From the NCBI RefSeq assembly GCF_037300705.1, contig NZ_CP147776.1, positions 3,100,001-3,164,000 of the forward strand: a DNA stretch of 64,000 bases, read 5' to 3'. Positions within the stretch are counted from its first letter, which is position 1, and the number at the start of each line of letters is the position of its first letter. Position numbers and translations under genes: made by a program. Source of the stretch: Massilia sp. W12 (GTDB lineage Bacteria > Pseudomonadota > Gammaproteobacteria > Burkholderiales > Burkholderiaceae_D). This document shows positions 34,524 through 43,691 of this stretch, in pieces. A model generated the notes under the pieces. It worked only from the letters and a program-made list of their open reading frames with translations. It was not told the DNA's origin and made no database searches.

Positions 34524-35687
34524 TCATGCGGGTGCGGCAGGCGGCTGACCTGTCGCTTGCAGGGGGTCCATCTCTGGCGGCACATCCAACTCACGCGGGG
34601 CTTGCGGACGTTCGCCCTCGCCTTTTTGATACATCCGCAGCTGGAACACATAGGCCAGCACTTCGGCCACGGCGGTATATAAAGCCTGGGGAATTTCATC
34701 GCCGATGTCGGCGTGTTTGTAGAGCGCGCGCGCAAGCGGCGGCGCTTCCAGAATCGCCACCTTGTTTTCTTGCGCCAATTCGCGGATCTTGGCCGCCACC
34801 TCGTCTGCACCCTTGGCCACCACTTGCGGCGCGCGCATTTTGCCATCCACATATTTCAAGGCCACCGCAAAGTGGGTCGGGTTGGTCACCACCACATCCG
34901 CGCTGGGCACTGCCGCCATCATGCGGCGGCGCGCCATTTCACGCTGCATAGACCGGATCTTGGCCTTGATTTGCGGATTACCGTCGGATTCCTTCGATTC
35001 CTGAATCACTTCCTGGCGCGTCATCTTCAGCTTTTCGGCGTAATGCCAAACTTGATACGGGCCATCAATCACAGCGATCAAACCCAGCGCCCCGGCGACA
35101 AATAAAAACGTCATCAAGAGCAAGTCCAGGGTGTGCAGACTGGCTTCGCGCACCGGCTGCAAAGCCAGCGCGAACACCGCGTCTTTTTCAAATGCGATCA
35201 CGCCCCAGGCCACCGCCCCCACCAGCACGGTTTTCAAAATCGCCTTGATCAATTCGACCATGGCGTTCTTGGAAAACATATTGCCCAGGCCGCGCAAGGG
35301 GCTTAAGCGCATAAAGTCCGGTTGCAAGGCTTTGGCGGAAAACAGCCAGCCGCCGATCACCAGCGGCGAAGCGGCGGCGACAATCAATACCGCCAGCGCC
35401 AGCGGCGCCATTGCCAGCAGCACCGGAACCAGGTCGGTGGCCAGCCGCATCATCAGGATGTCGGGGTGAAACGCCTGCTCGCGGGTAAACCGCATGCCAG
35501 AGGCCAGATTGTGCGACAGCGCGCGCGCCATGCCCGGCCCGGTCGCCCACAGGGTCAAGCCGGCTGTCATCAAAATCGCGAAGGTGCCGATTTCACGCGA
35601 ACGCGGCACATCGCCTTCTTCACGCGCCTGTTCCAGCCTTCGCTCACTGGCTGGTTCGGTCTTTTCGGCTTCGCTGTCTTCAGCCAT
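34524..35687 (-). CDS. flhB: Flagellar biosynthesis protein FlhB
   Basis: This 387-residue export switch protein of the flagellar type III apparatus starts with the typical MAEDSEAEKTEPASERRLEQ. It has four membrane segments and a cytosolic domain with the self-cleavage motif NPTH at residues 269-272, the same numbering as in E. coli FlhB. Cleavage after Asn269 changes export specificity from hook to filament proteins. The C-terminal tail of about 30 residues is Pro- and Glu-rich. It is the first gene of a flhB-flhA unit. The promoter must lie in the 499-bp gap upstream, where no clear sigma-54 or sigma-28 box was recognised. Confidence 0.97.
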   Translation of the reverse strand: MAEDSEAEKTEPASERRLEQAREEGDVPRSREIGTFAILMTAGLTLWATGPGMARALSHNLASGMRFTREQAFHPDILMMRLATDLVPVLLAMAPLALAVLIVAAASPLVIGGWLFSAKALQPDFMRLSPLRGLGNMFSKNAMVELIKAILKTVLVGAVAWGVIAFEKDAVFALALQPVREASLHTLDLLLMTFLFVAGALGLIAVIDGPYQVWHYAEKLKMTRQEVIQESKESDGNPQIKAKIRSMQREMARRRMMAAVPSADVVVTNPTHFAVALKYVDGKMRAPQVVAKGADEVAAKIRELAQENKVAILEAPPLARALYKHADIGDEIPQALYTAVAEVLAYVFQLRMYQKGEGERPQAPRELDVPPEMDPLQATGQPPAAPA

Positions 35688-36186
35688 GCATCCCCCGCTT
35701 TTCCTGGTTTGATGCCTGGATTATCAATTGCCGCATGGCAAAGGCATGCCGCGAACAGATGGTGAAATCCCCTGCTTTTAGCCGGGTTGAGGGATCGGCA
35801 TCACATACCGGGGCATAGACAGCTGTATTTATTAAGTAAAAAACGATGCGCCGGGTGATATTCACAAAAAGAATGCATTTTGGAAACATATCAAATTCTC
35901 ATGATATGTCGAGCGCTTGCTCTATTTTTTGTTGACAACTTCCCACAGGAAAATTACGATTCATACACCAGCCCACCCATGCGCGCGCCAGCAGCGCCGC
36001 AAACCCGGGCAGTCTGCCGGGGTAGAGAATCGTCACGAAAAATCAGCATTGCAAGAGAGATTTTGCCGGTTTTGCCACGTCTATAGCGCAGGCTATTGAC
36101 GCCAGAAACGGCGCATCCGACCCGCCCTGCCGCTTTTTCAGCACGCTTTCCAAGCCCGGCAAGCTGCCAGCCAACACGGAGAGTTC
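35688..36186. other. Intergenic region between flhB and the secreted hydrolase-like gene
   Basis: 499 bp between divergent genes. It must contain both promoters. Short open frames are present but have no ribosome-binding site or recognisable product. I see no hairpin or repeat worth annotating. Confidence 0.6.
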
Positions 36187-37071
36187 ATGATGCGTATTGC
36201 CCAATTGAGCCGCAGCGCGATGCTGCTTTGTTTGTTAGCCGCAGGCGCCGCCAATGCCACGAATTACACTTTATGGATTAATGGCCGCACCGGCGGCGGC
36301 GCAGTCGGTAATTACAACAGCTGGAACTACTGGGGGCCGGGCGCCACTGCCGCCGGGGTAAATAAGAAATCGGTAAACTGGGACGGCTATAACAATATCT
36401 CCAGCCAAAGCGGCAAAATCCGTGACGCGCTGGACTGTTTTTGCACCGGCAGCAACTGGTGTTATATCGCCACCCACAGCGCAGGCCAAATGATGCTGGG
36501 TTACACCCTGGCGCAATATGGCGCCAGCGCACGCTATAAGAAAAACGCCACGCCGAATAGCGCCGGCCAATGCGGCAACAGCGATGGCGGCACGCAAACC
36601 GGTTGGAATATCAAATGGGTGCGCGCCGCCGGCAGCGCGGCGGGCGGCTCTGAATTGGCTGATTATGGTTCCTGGGCGCTGAGCGAACCGCTGGTGAAAG
36701 ATCTGAAAACCACCACCGCGCGCGCCATGTATGACCACAACAATACGCAAAACGTCTGGTTCTATATGTATGCCGGCGCCAAGGGCACCCTGTATTCCGG
36801 TTTGCTGCCGGGGCAGGATGATGAGGCGGTGTCCTACCACTCTTCCGGCGGCATCGCCGGCAGCTCGGGCCGCTCGCTGGGCAATCCGTCTGACTGGTTC
36901 TCGAATGATTTGACGCTGGGCACTGCCAGCAATGAAGGCGGCTCGACCAAGTGGAACCGGCACAGCGTGTCTTTCCGCGATGATGGCGAAAATCATAATC
37001 ACTACGCCAGCGGCAACTGGGGTGGGATTATTTCTGTGATGCGCAATGACGTGGCGAATCTGGCTAAATAA
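36187..37071 (+). CDS. Secreted protein with a lipase-like serine elbow
   Basis: This 294-residue protein has a signal peptide cleaved near AANAT (about residue 25). The mature part begins TLWINGRTGGG, and a run CYIATHSAGQMMLGYTLAQYG near residues 97-117 looks like the strand-elbow-helix of alpha/beta hydrolases, with Ser in HSAGQ. Candidate partners are an Asp in PGQDDEAVSYHS and a His in the C-terminal ENHNHYASGNWGG. Four or five cysteines (CFCTGSNWC, QCG) suggest disulfides, as expected for an exported protein. Two ATG codons in tandem (36187 and 36190) follow GGAGAG. I do not recognise a named family; hydrolase or lipase is inferred from the motif alone. Confidence 0.6.
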   Translation: MMRIAQLSRSAMLLCLLAAGAANATNYTLWINGRTGGGAVGNYNSWNYWGPGATAAGVNKKSVNWDGYNNISSQSGKIRDALDCFCTGSNWCYIATHSAGQMMLGYTLAQYGASARYKKNATPNSAGQCGNSDGGTQTGWNIKWVRAAGSAAGGSELADYGSWALSEPLVKDLKTTTARAMYDHNNTQNVWFYMYAGAKGTLYSGLLPGQDDEAVSYHSSGGIAGSSGRSLGNPSDWFSNDLTLGTASNEGGSTKWNRHSVSFRDDGENHNHYASGNWGGIISVMRNDVANLAK

Positions 37072-37097
37072 ACTGGCCTGACGCCGCAGTTTGCAAA

Positions 37098-37118
37098 AAG
37101 GGAGGCGCAGCCTCCCTT
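37098..37118 (+). terminator. Terminator-like hairpin after the secreted hydrolase-like gene
   Basis: AAGGGAGGC, loop GCA, GCCTCCCTT: a nine-pair stem 26 bp past the stop. It ends with only two T but has A on the other side, so it could work on either strand. Confidence 0.65.
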
Positions 37119-37258
37119 CAAGCGCTACGCTCAGGGGGCCGCCACGCTTCCAGGCCCGCTAACCGCTAACGTCGAGGACGGCACACATTTCTGTCCGCGC
37201 ACAACTCTTCATTTTTCCGTCCATCCAGGCGTACTTCACAAAAAACTGTTTAATAATT

Positions 37259-37729
37259 CTACGGCAACATTCTCCTCAAGTAAGTCGAAGCCATGGCGAG
37301 GTAAATCATCCCTTCAGAAACATCAATCCGGCGCTCGTAGTCACGCGCCAGACGGCGATAGCGCATCAGCCACGCGATGGAGCGCTCAACGCCCCTGCGG
37401 CGAGCTTGTAATCAAAGCCGACTTGCTCCTTCAATACAGGCGGCGATTGGCATCTACGTCAATATGCCGTTCTCGACCATTGATCTTCTTGTCTGCGTCA
37501 TACCCTGTTCACTTGCGCCCGGCGCTTTCACCGATTGGCTATCAACAATCCCCGCGCTGGGCAAAGGCTCGCGTTGCGCGCGCATGCGATCAATCATCAG
37601 CGCCAAATCATGAATTGTGTGAGAAAGGAAGCTGCGCAGAAAGCGTCTGAACGTCAGCATTTCCATGCCTTGCCGGCTGTCTTGCAGATGATTGTGTGGC
37701 GACATACCGATCCGGGTTTGTCGCCACAC
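37259..37729 (-). pseudogene. Broken IS5-family transposase
   Basis: Pieces of a DDE transposase can be read on the minus strand in different frames. PLPSAGIVDSQSVKAPGASE holds the first catalytic Asp; a shifted frame gives YDADKKINGRERHIDVDANR; after an internal deletion the C-terminus reads ERSIAWLMRYRRLARDYERR and ends YLRRMLP before a stop at 37259-37261. The N-terminal third is absent and the second and third catalytic acids are deleted. Intact terminal inverted repeats were not found. It is a dead insertion sequence of the IS5 group between two functional genes. Confidence 0.8.
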
Positions 37730-37785
37730 AATCTGAGCCCGGTGCGGCGGCTGGGCGGCTGCGCTTCAAAGCCGCCTTGGCGCAC

Positions 37786-38871
37786 TCACCATCCATAGTA
37801 ATAGAAGTGGAAACCGTAATACCAGATAAAGAAAAACACCAGGGCGAAGGTGTACAGCGCAGTCATGAAGCCGGCATCAACCCAGATCGCTTTTTCACGC
37901 AAGACCATGGTGGCGCGGATGCGATCGGTTGGGCCGCGCATGAAGAGGATGAATAAAATCACGATGATCATCAAATGGCCCAGGGCGTCAATCGGGCCGA
38001 ATTTCAAAATCGCCAGGATAAACACCGCCTGCAAACCCGCCGCCACCTTGCGCGCCAGCACCGAGGCGGAAGAAATCATCACAAAGGAAATCGCAAATTC
38101 AATAAAACCGGCCAGCAGCATGTAGTTGTACGGGGTCATGCCCATCAACATACCGGGATTGTCTTGCAACATCGGGTAAGTCCAGTGCGGATAGCCGAAT
38201 TTCTCAATCGAGGCCCACATCAGGGTGATGCCGGCGCCCTTGTACAAAATCACGAAGCCGGTTTTTTTCCAGCGCCAGCGGGTCACGGAACAGACCATGA
38301 AAAAATACGCCATGCCGATGAAGATCATATAGTCGGTCATGTGAAAAATGCCATATTGCGCCACCCCGCCGATATACAGGCCGGCAATGCCAAAGCCGAC
38401 CAGCACCACGGTGCGGTCAAAAAAGGCGCAAATCCCGATCGCCAGCTGGAGCCAGGGGATCAGTTGTGAGTGCGTCACCAGATCGGGGGTCAGGAATACC
38501 GGGATCTTGATGAAAATCCCATGCGCCCACAACAAAATAAAGAAAATACCGATTGCCAGACGCATGATATCGATCGATTCGGCGTCGCGGATTTTGATTT
38601 TTTCCTGAAACTTGGCCAGATAGCCTTTGCGCAAGGCATAGCGGTCAACCATGAAAAATCCGAAGATAAACACGATGGAGCCGCCAAAAAACCACATAAA
38701 GGTTTCGGTCAGCACTTCGCCGATCGGCAGCGGCGGCTTGGCGATGTCGTAGGGGGCAAACCATTTCACATGCGCTTGCGCAGTCAGGGAATGCAAGAGC
38801 AGCAGCAATGCCGCCAACACCCGCAGCGGGCGCCATAGGCTGTGATCTTGTTGCTCCGGTCTGCTGTGCAT
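37786..38871 (-). CDS. Multi-pass membrane protein, DoxX-like
   Basis: This 361-residue protein has about nine hydrophobic segments. The first, LRVLAALLLLLHSLTAQAH, may be a signal peptide, followed by VKWFAPYDIAKPP. Repeated amphipathic segments with LLWAHGIFIKIPVF, ITLMWASIEKFGYPHW and LLAGFIEFAISFVMI resemble the DoxX/DoxD family, where Lys and aromatic residues recur in helices. It ends in an aromatic cluster (FHFYYYGW). I use the ATG at 38871, which follows GGGAG, instead of the longer open frame. It is divergent from a molybdopterin oxidoreductase gene. A role in electron transfer is plausible but not shown. Confidence 0.6.
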   Translation of the reverse strand: MHSRPEQQDHSLWRPLRVLAALLLLLHSLTAQAHVKWFAPYDIAKPPLPIGEVLTETFMWFFGGSIVFIFGFFMVDRYALRKGYLAKFQEKIKIRDAESIDIMRLAIGIFFILLWAHGIFIKIPVFLTPDLVTHSQLIPWLQLAIGICAFFDRTVVLVGFGIAGLYIGGVAQYGIFHMTDYMIFIGMAYFFMVCSVTRWRWKKTGFVILYKGAGITLMWASIEKFGYPHWTYPMLQDNPGMLMGMTPYNYMLLAGFIEFAISFVMISSASVLARKVAAGLQAVFILAILKFGPIDALGHLMIIVILFILFMRGPTDRIRATMVLREKAIWVDAGFMTALYTFALVFFFIWYYGFHFYYYGW

Positions 38872-39268
38872 GCTCAGTCTCCCTTTCTGTCCGTCTTTGA
38901 TAGTCCGCCGTGGCGGGATTGCGGTATTGCTTGCGCTGCTGGATTGCGGCGCCGGAACAACGGCGCCTGATTGACGTGCTTGAAGCTGACGACGCGCTGT
39001 TGCACGCCGGCAAAACCCGCGATTGTGACAATTAATCTTGCTATTTTCAATAACTTGCAAATTTGAAACCAAGCCGCAAGTCACGCACTGCGTTGCAGAA
39101 CAGCTGGAAAACTGTCCGTAGCTTAACTGAGCTGCTGCACAAGAGCAAGACAGAGCAGCTGCTTTGCCGGCGCGAAAGCGCTAAGCGCGCACGTCACGCG
39201 GTTTGGCGCAAAAAGCCAAAGGCCCGGCAAAAGCGGTTTAGAATGACTCTTCCCTGCCTGGAGGATGT
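38872..39268. other. Divergent intergenic region
   Basis: 397 bp between the membrane protein and the oxidoreductase genes. Apart from the ribosome-binding sites at both ends I see no gene, strong hairpin or repeat. Both promoters should lie here. Confidence 0.55.
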
Positions 39269-41482
39269 ATGGAACAGATCGCCTATCGCACCTGCCCCTT
39301 TTGCGAAGCCTGTTGCGGCTTGCAAATCAGCCATGACGGCGCACAAGTGCTGCGCATTCGCGGCAATCAGGATGATGTGTTCAGCCAGGGTTATCTGTGT
39401 CCCAAGGGTTTGGCCTTGAAAGATCTGCACGAAGATCCGGATCGCCTGCGCACGCCGATGCGGCGTCAAGGCGACGGGTTTGTCCCGATCAGCTGGGAAG
39501 AGGCATGGTTGGAAATTGAGCGCCGTCTGCCGCAGCAAGTGGCGCAATATGGCGCGCACAGCGTGGCGCTGGCGGTCGGCAACCCGACAGTGCACAAAGC
39601 CGGGGCTTTGCTGTATTTCCCGCGCTTAGCGCATGCCCTGGGCAGCCGCAATATTTTCTCTGCTTCCACGCTCGACCAGATGCCGCGCCAATTGGCCAGC
39701 GCTCTGATGTACGGCTCCTGGTTTTCGGTTCCGGTGCCGGATATCGTGCGTTGCAATTTGCTGGTGATCATGGGCGGCAATCCTGCGGTGTCGAACGGCA
39801 GCATGTGGACTGTGCCGGACTTTCGCAGCAAGGCGCGCGCCTTGCGCGCACGCGGCGGCCGCATGGTCACGATTGATCCGCGCAAAACAGAAACTGCGGA
39901 ATTATCCGACCAGCATCTGGCGATCCGTCCCGGCAGCGATGTGTATTTTTTGCTGGCGCTGGGCGAACATCTTTACAGCGCACAGCTGACCCGCTCCAGC
40001 GCGGCGCTTGCGCATACCCGGGGGCTGGAGCAATTGCCGGCCCTGTTTGCGCCCTGGCCGGCGGAACGCGTGGCGGCGCGTTGCGGCATTCCCGCCGCCG
40101 ATATCCGCGCCTTAGCGCAAGCGCTGGCGCAAACCGATGGGGCCGCGCTGTATGGCCGGATCGGCGTTTGCACCCAGGCTTTCGGCGCCGTGAACGCGTG
40201 GCTGATCGACATTATCAATCTGCTGTGCGGCAATCTGGATGTGGCCGGCGGCATGATGTTTCCCAAAGCGGCGGCGTTTGCCCCGAATACCGAGGGCAAA
40301 CCCGGCTTTGGCCCGGCGCAAAAGACCGGCCGCCGCCACGCGCGCGTGAGCGGCGCGCCGGAAGTGATGGGCGAATTGCCGATTTCCTGCCTGGCGCAAG
40401 AGATTGAAACCCCGGGTGCGGAACAGGTGCGCGCCTTGATCACTTTCGCCAGCAATCCGGTGCTGTCGGCGCCGAACGGGGCGCGGCTGGCGGCGGCGCT
40501 GGAGCAGCTTGATTTCATGCTCTCCATCGACATTTATATCAATGAAACCACGCGCCATGCGGATTTGATCCTGCCGGGCCGCTCGCCGCTGGAAGACAGT
40601 CATTTTGATATCGCTTTTCCGCAATTCGCCTGGCGCAACTTTGCGCGCTATTCAGAGCCGGTTTTCGCCAGCGAACAAACGCCGGAATGGCAGATTTTGC
40701 TGCAACTGGCGGCGATTTTCTCAGGCCAGGGCCATTTGCCCACTGAATTGCTGTTGCATTGGGATGAGCAGATTTTGCGCAGCCAGCTCAGCAAGCGCGC
40801 CGGCCCCATGGCCGATGCCTTGCTGGCGGCCAGCGCTGACTTGAGCGGGCCTGAGCGTTTATTTGAGCTGGCTTTGCGCAGCGGCCCGTATGGCGACGGC
40901 TTTGGCAAAAAACCGGGCGGCTTGAACCTGGCGCAGTTGCGCGCGGCGCGCAATGGGGTGGATTTGGGCGAGTTGCAAGCCCGGCTGCCTGAGTTGTTGC
41001 GCATGCCGGACGGGCTGCTGGATGCGGCGCCGGCGCAATTTGTGGCGGATCTGGCGCGCGCCGCCGCCGCATTTGAAGACAGTCAGGCAATGTTGCAACT
41101 GGTGGGCCGGCGCGATGTGCGCTCCGGCAACAGCTGGATGCATAATTTGCCGGTGCTGGCCAAAGGCCCAGAGCGCTGTCTGGCGCTGACCCATCCGGCG
41201 GATGCGGCGCAAGCCGGGGTGGCGGATGGCGCGCTGGCCTGGCTGGAAAACCCCCATGGCAGGCTGCAGGTGCGCATCGCCTATGATGCCGGCATGCGTC
41301 CCGGCGTGATCAGCCTGCCCCATGGCTGGGGACATGATCTGGCCGGCGTGCAACTCGGCTTGGCCAGCGCCAAACCGGGGGTGAATCTGAATCAGCTGAT
41401 GGATGACGCGGCGCGTGATCCCCTGTCTGGAACCTCGGTCTTGTCAGGAGTGGCGGTGCGTTTGCGCGCCATGGCGGACTGA
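39269..41482 (+). CDS. Molybdopterin-dependent oxidoreductase with an N-terminal iron-sulfur cluster
   Basis: This 737-residue protein belongs to the DMSO reductase/formate dehydrogenase family. The N-terminus binds a 4Fe-4S cluster through CPFCEACC and a fourth Cys in YLCPKG near residue 50. Molybdopterin-binding segments include LLVIMGGNPAVSNG, MVTIDPRKTETAE and ALITFASNPVLSAPNG, and a C-terminal molydop_binding domain has HNLPVLAKGPERCLAL and SLPHGWGHDLAG. There is no twin-arginine signal, so it should be cytosolic. The residue expected to ligate molybdenum lies in SASTLDQMP, with no Cys or selenocysteine. GGAGG precedes the ATG. No partner subunit is adjacent; it is divergent from a membrane protein. 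The substrate is unknown. Confidence 0.85.
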   Translation: MEQIAYRTCPFCEACCGLQISHDGAQVLRIRGNQDDVFSQGYLCPKGLALKDLHEDPDRLRTPMRRQGDGFVPISWEEAWLEIERRLPQQVAQYGAHSVALAVGNPTVHKAGALLYFPRLAHALGSRNIFSASTLDQMPRQLASALMYGSWFSVPVPDIVRCNLLVIMGGNPAVSNGSMWTVPDFRSKARALRARGGRMVTIDPRKTETAELSDQHLAIRPGSDVYFLLALGEHLYSAQLTRSSAALAHTRGLEQLPALFAPWPAERVAARCGIPAADIRALAQALAQTDGAALYGRIGVCTQAFGAVNAWLIDIINLLCGNLDVAGGMMFPKAAAFAPNTEGKPGFGPAQKTGRRHARVSGAPEVMGELPISCLAQEIETPGAEQVRALITFASNPVLSAPNGARLAAALEQLDFMLSIDIYINETTRHADLILPGRSPLEDSHFDIAFPQFAWRNFARYSEPVFASEQTPEWQILLQLAAIFSGQGHLPTELLLHWDEQILRSQLSKRAGPMADALLAASADLSGPERLFELALRSGPYGDGFGKKPGGLNLAQLRAARNGVDLGELQARLPELLRMPDGLLDAAPAQFVADLARAAAAFEDSQAMLQLVGRRDVRSGNSWMHNLPVLAKGPERCLALTHPADAAQAGVADGALAWLENPHGRLQVRIAYDAGMRPGVISLPHGWGHDLAGVQLGLASAKPGVNLNQLMDDAARDPLSGTSVLSGVAVRLRAMAD

Positions 41483-41495
41483 GCGCAGCAGCGGC

Positions 41496-42239
41496 TCAGT
41501 CCCACACATGCGGCCCCAGCACATCAATTCTATCGGTGCAAAACGCATCCACGCCCAGCATGCGCAGATGCGCCGCCAGCTCCAGAGTATTCACGGTATA
41601 GCAAAACAAAGCCCAGCCGGCCGCATGCGCCTCTTGCGCCAGCGCGGCGCTGGCCTGGCTGTAGTGGGTGTGCAAGGCGATCGCGCCATGCGCCTGCATC
41701 CGGGCGCGCCAGTCTGCGGGCACGCGCTCAAACAACAAGCCGCGCGCCACATCCGGCGCGGCGCTGGCGGCGGCCTGCATCGCCTCCATGGAAAAGGATG
41801 ACAGCAGAGGCGGCGGTAAATCCGGGTGCGCTGCGCAAAAATCGCGCACCATGGCGGCGACAATCTGGCCGGTGCGCGTCTCATGTCCGGGCGCCGGCTT
41901 GATTTCGACATTCATGAAAATCTGTTCCTGGCGGCAAAATTCCAGCACTTCGGCAAACAGCGGCGCGCGCGCGCCGGCGAATTCCGGGCCAAACCAGGAA
42001 CCGGCGTCCATCTGCACTAAATCCGCCGCCAGCGTATCCGCCACCGCGCCGTTGCCGGCGATTGTGCGGCCAAATTCCGGGTCATGCATCAGCAGCGGCA
42101 CGCCATCGCGGCTGAGCATGACATCAAACTCGACCGCGCGAAAGCCATAGCGCAAACCGGCGCGCAAGCCGGCCATGGTGTTTTCCGGGGCCAATTTGCC
42201 GCCGCCGCGATGCGCCAGAATTTTCGGATATCGCCACAT
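41496..42239 (-). CDS. ugpQ: Cytosolic glycerophosphodiester phosphodiesterase
   Basis: This 247-residue TIM-barrel enzyme matches the usual length of UgpQ. The catalytic beginning is KILAHRGGGKLAPENT, with the active His in HRGG and the Glu of PENT. Metal and phosphate ligands follow in VEFDVMLSRDGVPLLMHDP, and EVKP-type residues appear as MNVEIKPAP. It hydrolyses glycerophosphodiesters to glycerol-3-phosphate and an alcohol. The start at 42239 follows AAGGAG by 5 bases. There is no signal peptide. It converges on the oxidoreductase gene with only 13 bp between stops, and is divergent from the CoA-transferase gene. Confidence 0.9.
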   Translation of the reverse strand: MWRYPKILAHRGGGKLAPENTMAGLRAGLRYGFRAVEFDVMLSRDGVPLLMHDPEFGRTIAGNGAVADTLAADLVQMDAGSWFGPEFAGARAPLFAEVLEFCRQEQIFMNVEIKPAPGHETRTGQIVAAMVRDFCAAHPDLPPPLLSSFSMEAMQAAASAAPDVARGLLFERVPADWRARMQAHGAIALHTHYSQASAALAQEAHAAGWALFCYTVNTLELAAHLRMLGVDAFCTDRIDVLGPHVWD

Positions 42240-42317
42240 ACTTTCTCCTTGCTGTTCGACAAATGATAGCGCTTTCGCTACACTCCCTGCACCCTGCAAC
42301 CCCTTGGACACACAAGC

Positions 42318-43565
42318 ATGACGACTTCCCCCACAGGCGCCAATGCCGGCGCACTCAAGCATATCCGCGTACTGGACTTAAGCCGGGTCTTGGCCGGCCC
42401 CTGGTGCGCGCAAAATCTGGCCGATCTGGGCGCGGATGTGATCAAAATCGAGCGCCCCGGCGCCGGCGATGATACGCGCGCCTGGGGCCCGCCCTGGGCC
42501 AAAAACGCGCAGGGCGAAAACACCAGTGAAGCCGCTTACTATCTGACCGCAAATCGCGGCAAGCGTTCGCTGACTGTCGATATGGCCCATCCGGAAGGGC
42601 AAGCCCTGCTGCGTGAACTGGTGAAACATTGTGATGTGGTGCTGGAGAATTTCAAAGTCGGGCAACTCAAGCGCTATGGTCTGGATTATGACAGCTTGAA
42701 AGCCATCAAACCGGACATTGTGTATTGCTCGGTGACAGGTTTTGGCCAGGATGGGCCGTATGCCGCGCGTCCCGGTTATGATTTTTTGATTCAAGGCATG
42801 GGCGGCTTGATGTCAATCACCGGACAGCGCGACGATTTGCCCGGCGGCGGGCCGCAGAAAGTCGGCGTGGCGCTGGTTGATTTGATGACCGGCATGTATT
42901 CCACAGTGGCGATTTTAGCCGCCCTCACCCACCGCGATAAAACCGGCGAGGGACAATACATTGATATGGCGCTGCTGGATGTGCAGGTGGCGATGCTGGC
43001 CAATGTCGGCTCGAATTATTTATGCAGCGGCAAAGCCCCGCAACGCTGGGGCAATGACCATGCCAATATCGTGCCTTATCAAACCTTCCGCTGCGCCGAT
43101 GGCTATATCATCGTGACCGCCGGCAATGACGGTCAATTCCGTAAATTCTGTGAAGTGGGGGGCAGACCTGAATTGGCGGACGATGCGCGCTTCGCCAGCA
43201 ACCCGCTGCGGGTGCAAAACCGCAGCACCCTGGTTCCCATGCTGGAAGAAATGGCGCTTAGCAAAAGCAAGGCGGAATGGATTGCGCAACTCGAAGCCGC
43301 CAGCGTGCCCTGCGGCCCGATTAATAATGTGCAGGAAGTGTTTGACAACGAGCAGGTGCAAGCGCGCGGCATGGCGATTGATGTGCCGCACCCGACCGCC
43401 GGCAGCGTCAAGCTGGTGCGCAATCCGATGCGCTTATCCGCCACCCCATGCGACTTCAGCAAGGCGCCGCCGCTGCTGGGCCAGCATACCGGGGACGTAT
43501 TACAGGAATTGCTGGGGCTGGATGAGGAAAAAATTGCGCAACTCAAAGCGCAACAAGTGATTTAA
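42318..43565 (+). CDS. CaiB/BaiF (family III) CoA-transferase
   Basis: This 415-residue enzyme opens with IRVLDLSRVLAGPWCAQNLA and GADVIKIERPG, both hallmarks of family III CoA-transferases such as formyl-CoA transferase and CaiB. The catalytic Asp lies in ARPGYDFLIQGMGGLM near residue 155. The family moves CoA between carboxylic acids through aspartyl-CoA intermediates. In betaproteobacteria relatives act in succinyl-CoA:dicarboxylate and related exchanges. Nothing adjacent defines the substrate. It stands alone, divergent from the phosphodiesterase, and is followed by a hairpin. Confidence 0.9.
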   Translation: MTTSPTGANAGALKHIRVLDLSRVLAGPWCAQNLADLGADVIKIERPGAGDDTRAWGPPWAKNAQGENTSEAAYYLTANRGKRSLTVDMAHPEGQALLRELVKHCDVVLENFKVGQLKRYGLDYDSLKAIKPDIVYCSVTGFGQDGPYAARPGYDFLIQGMGGLMSITGQRDDLPGGGPQKVGVALVDLMTGMYSTVAILAALTHRDKTGEGQYIDMALLDVQVAMLANVGSNYLCSGKAPQRWGNDHANIVPYQTFRCADGYIIVTAGNDGQFRKFCEVGGRPELADDARFASNPLRVQNRSTLVPMLEEMALSKSKAEWIAQLEAASVPCGPINNVQEVFDNEQVQARGMAIDVPHPTAGSVKLVRNPMRLSATPCDFSKAPPLLGQHTGDVLQELLGLDEEKIAQLKAQQVI

Positions 43566-43572
43566 ACAATTT

Positions 43573-43607
43573 GCCGGCGCCAGCTGATTGGGATGATTGG
43601 CGCCGGC
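43573..43607. terminator. Hairpin after the CoA-transferase gene
   Basis: GCCGGCGCC pairs with GGCGCCGGC across a 17-base loop, 8 bp past the stop. A short T-rich stretch follows. It lies between convergent genes and could serve both. Confidence 0.5.
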
Positions 43608-43691
43608 TGTCAGTTTTGTGCTGACAAAACCAATAAAAATGCCGCCAGTCTTTTGTCCCGCCATAGGCAAACCATGCCCCCGCGATGGCGC

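Noticed and set aside
35880-36086. Small open frame upstream of the secreted hydrolase-like gene
   Set aside because: It has no ribosome-binding site or protein-like features and lies in a region expected to hold promoters.
37259-37729. Intact insertion sequence
   Set aside because: The frame is broken, the DDE core is partly deleted and terminal repeats were not found.
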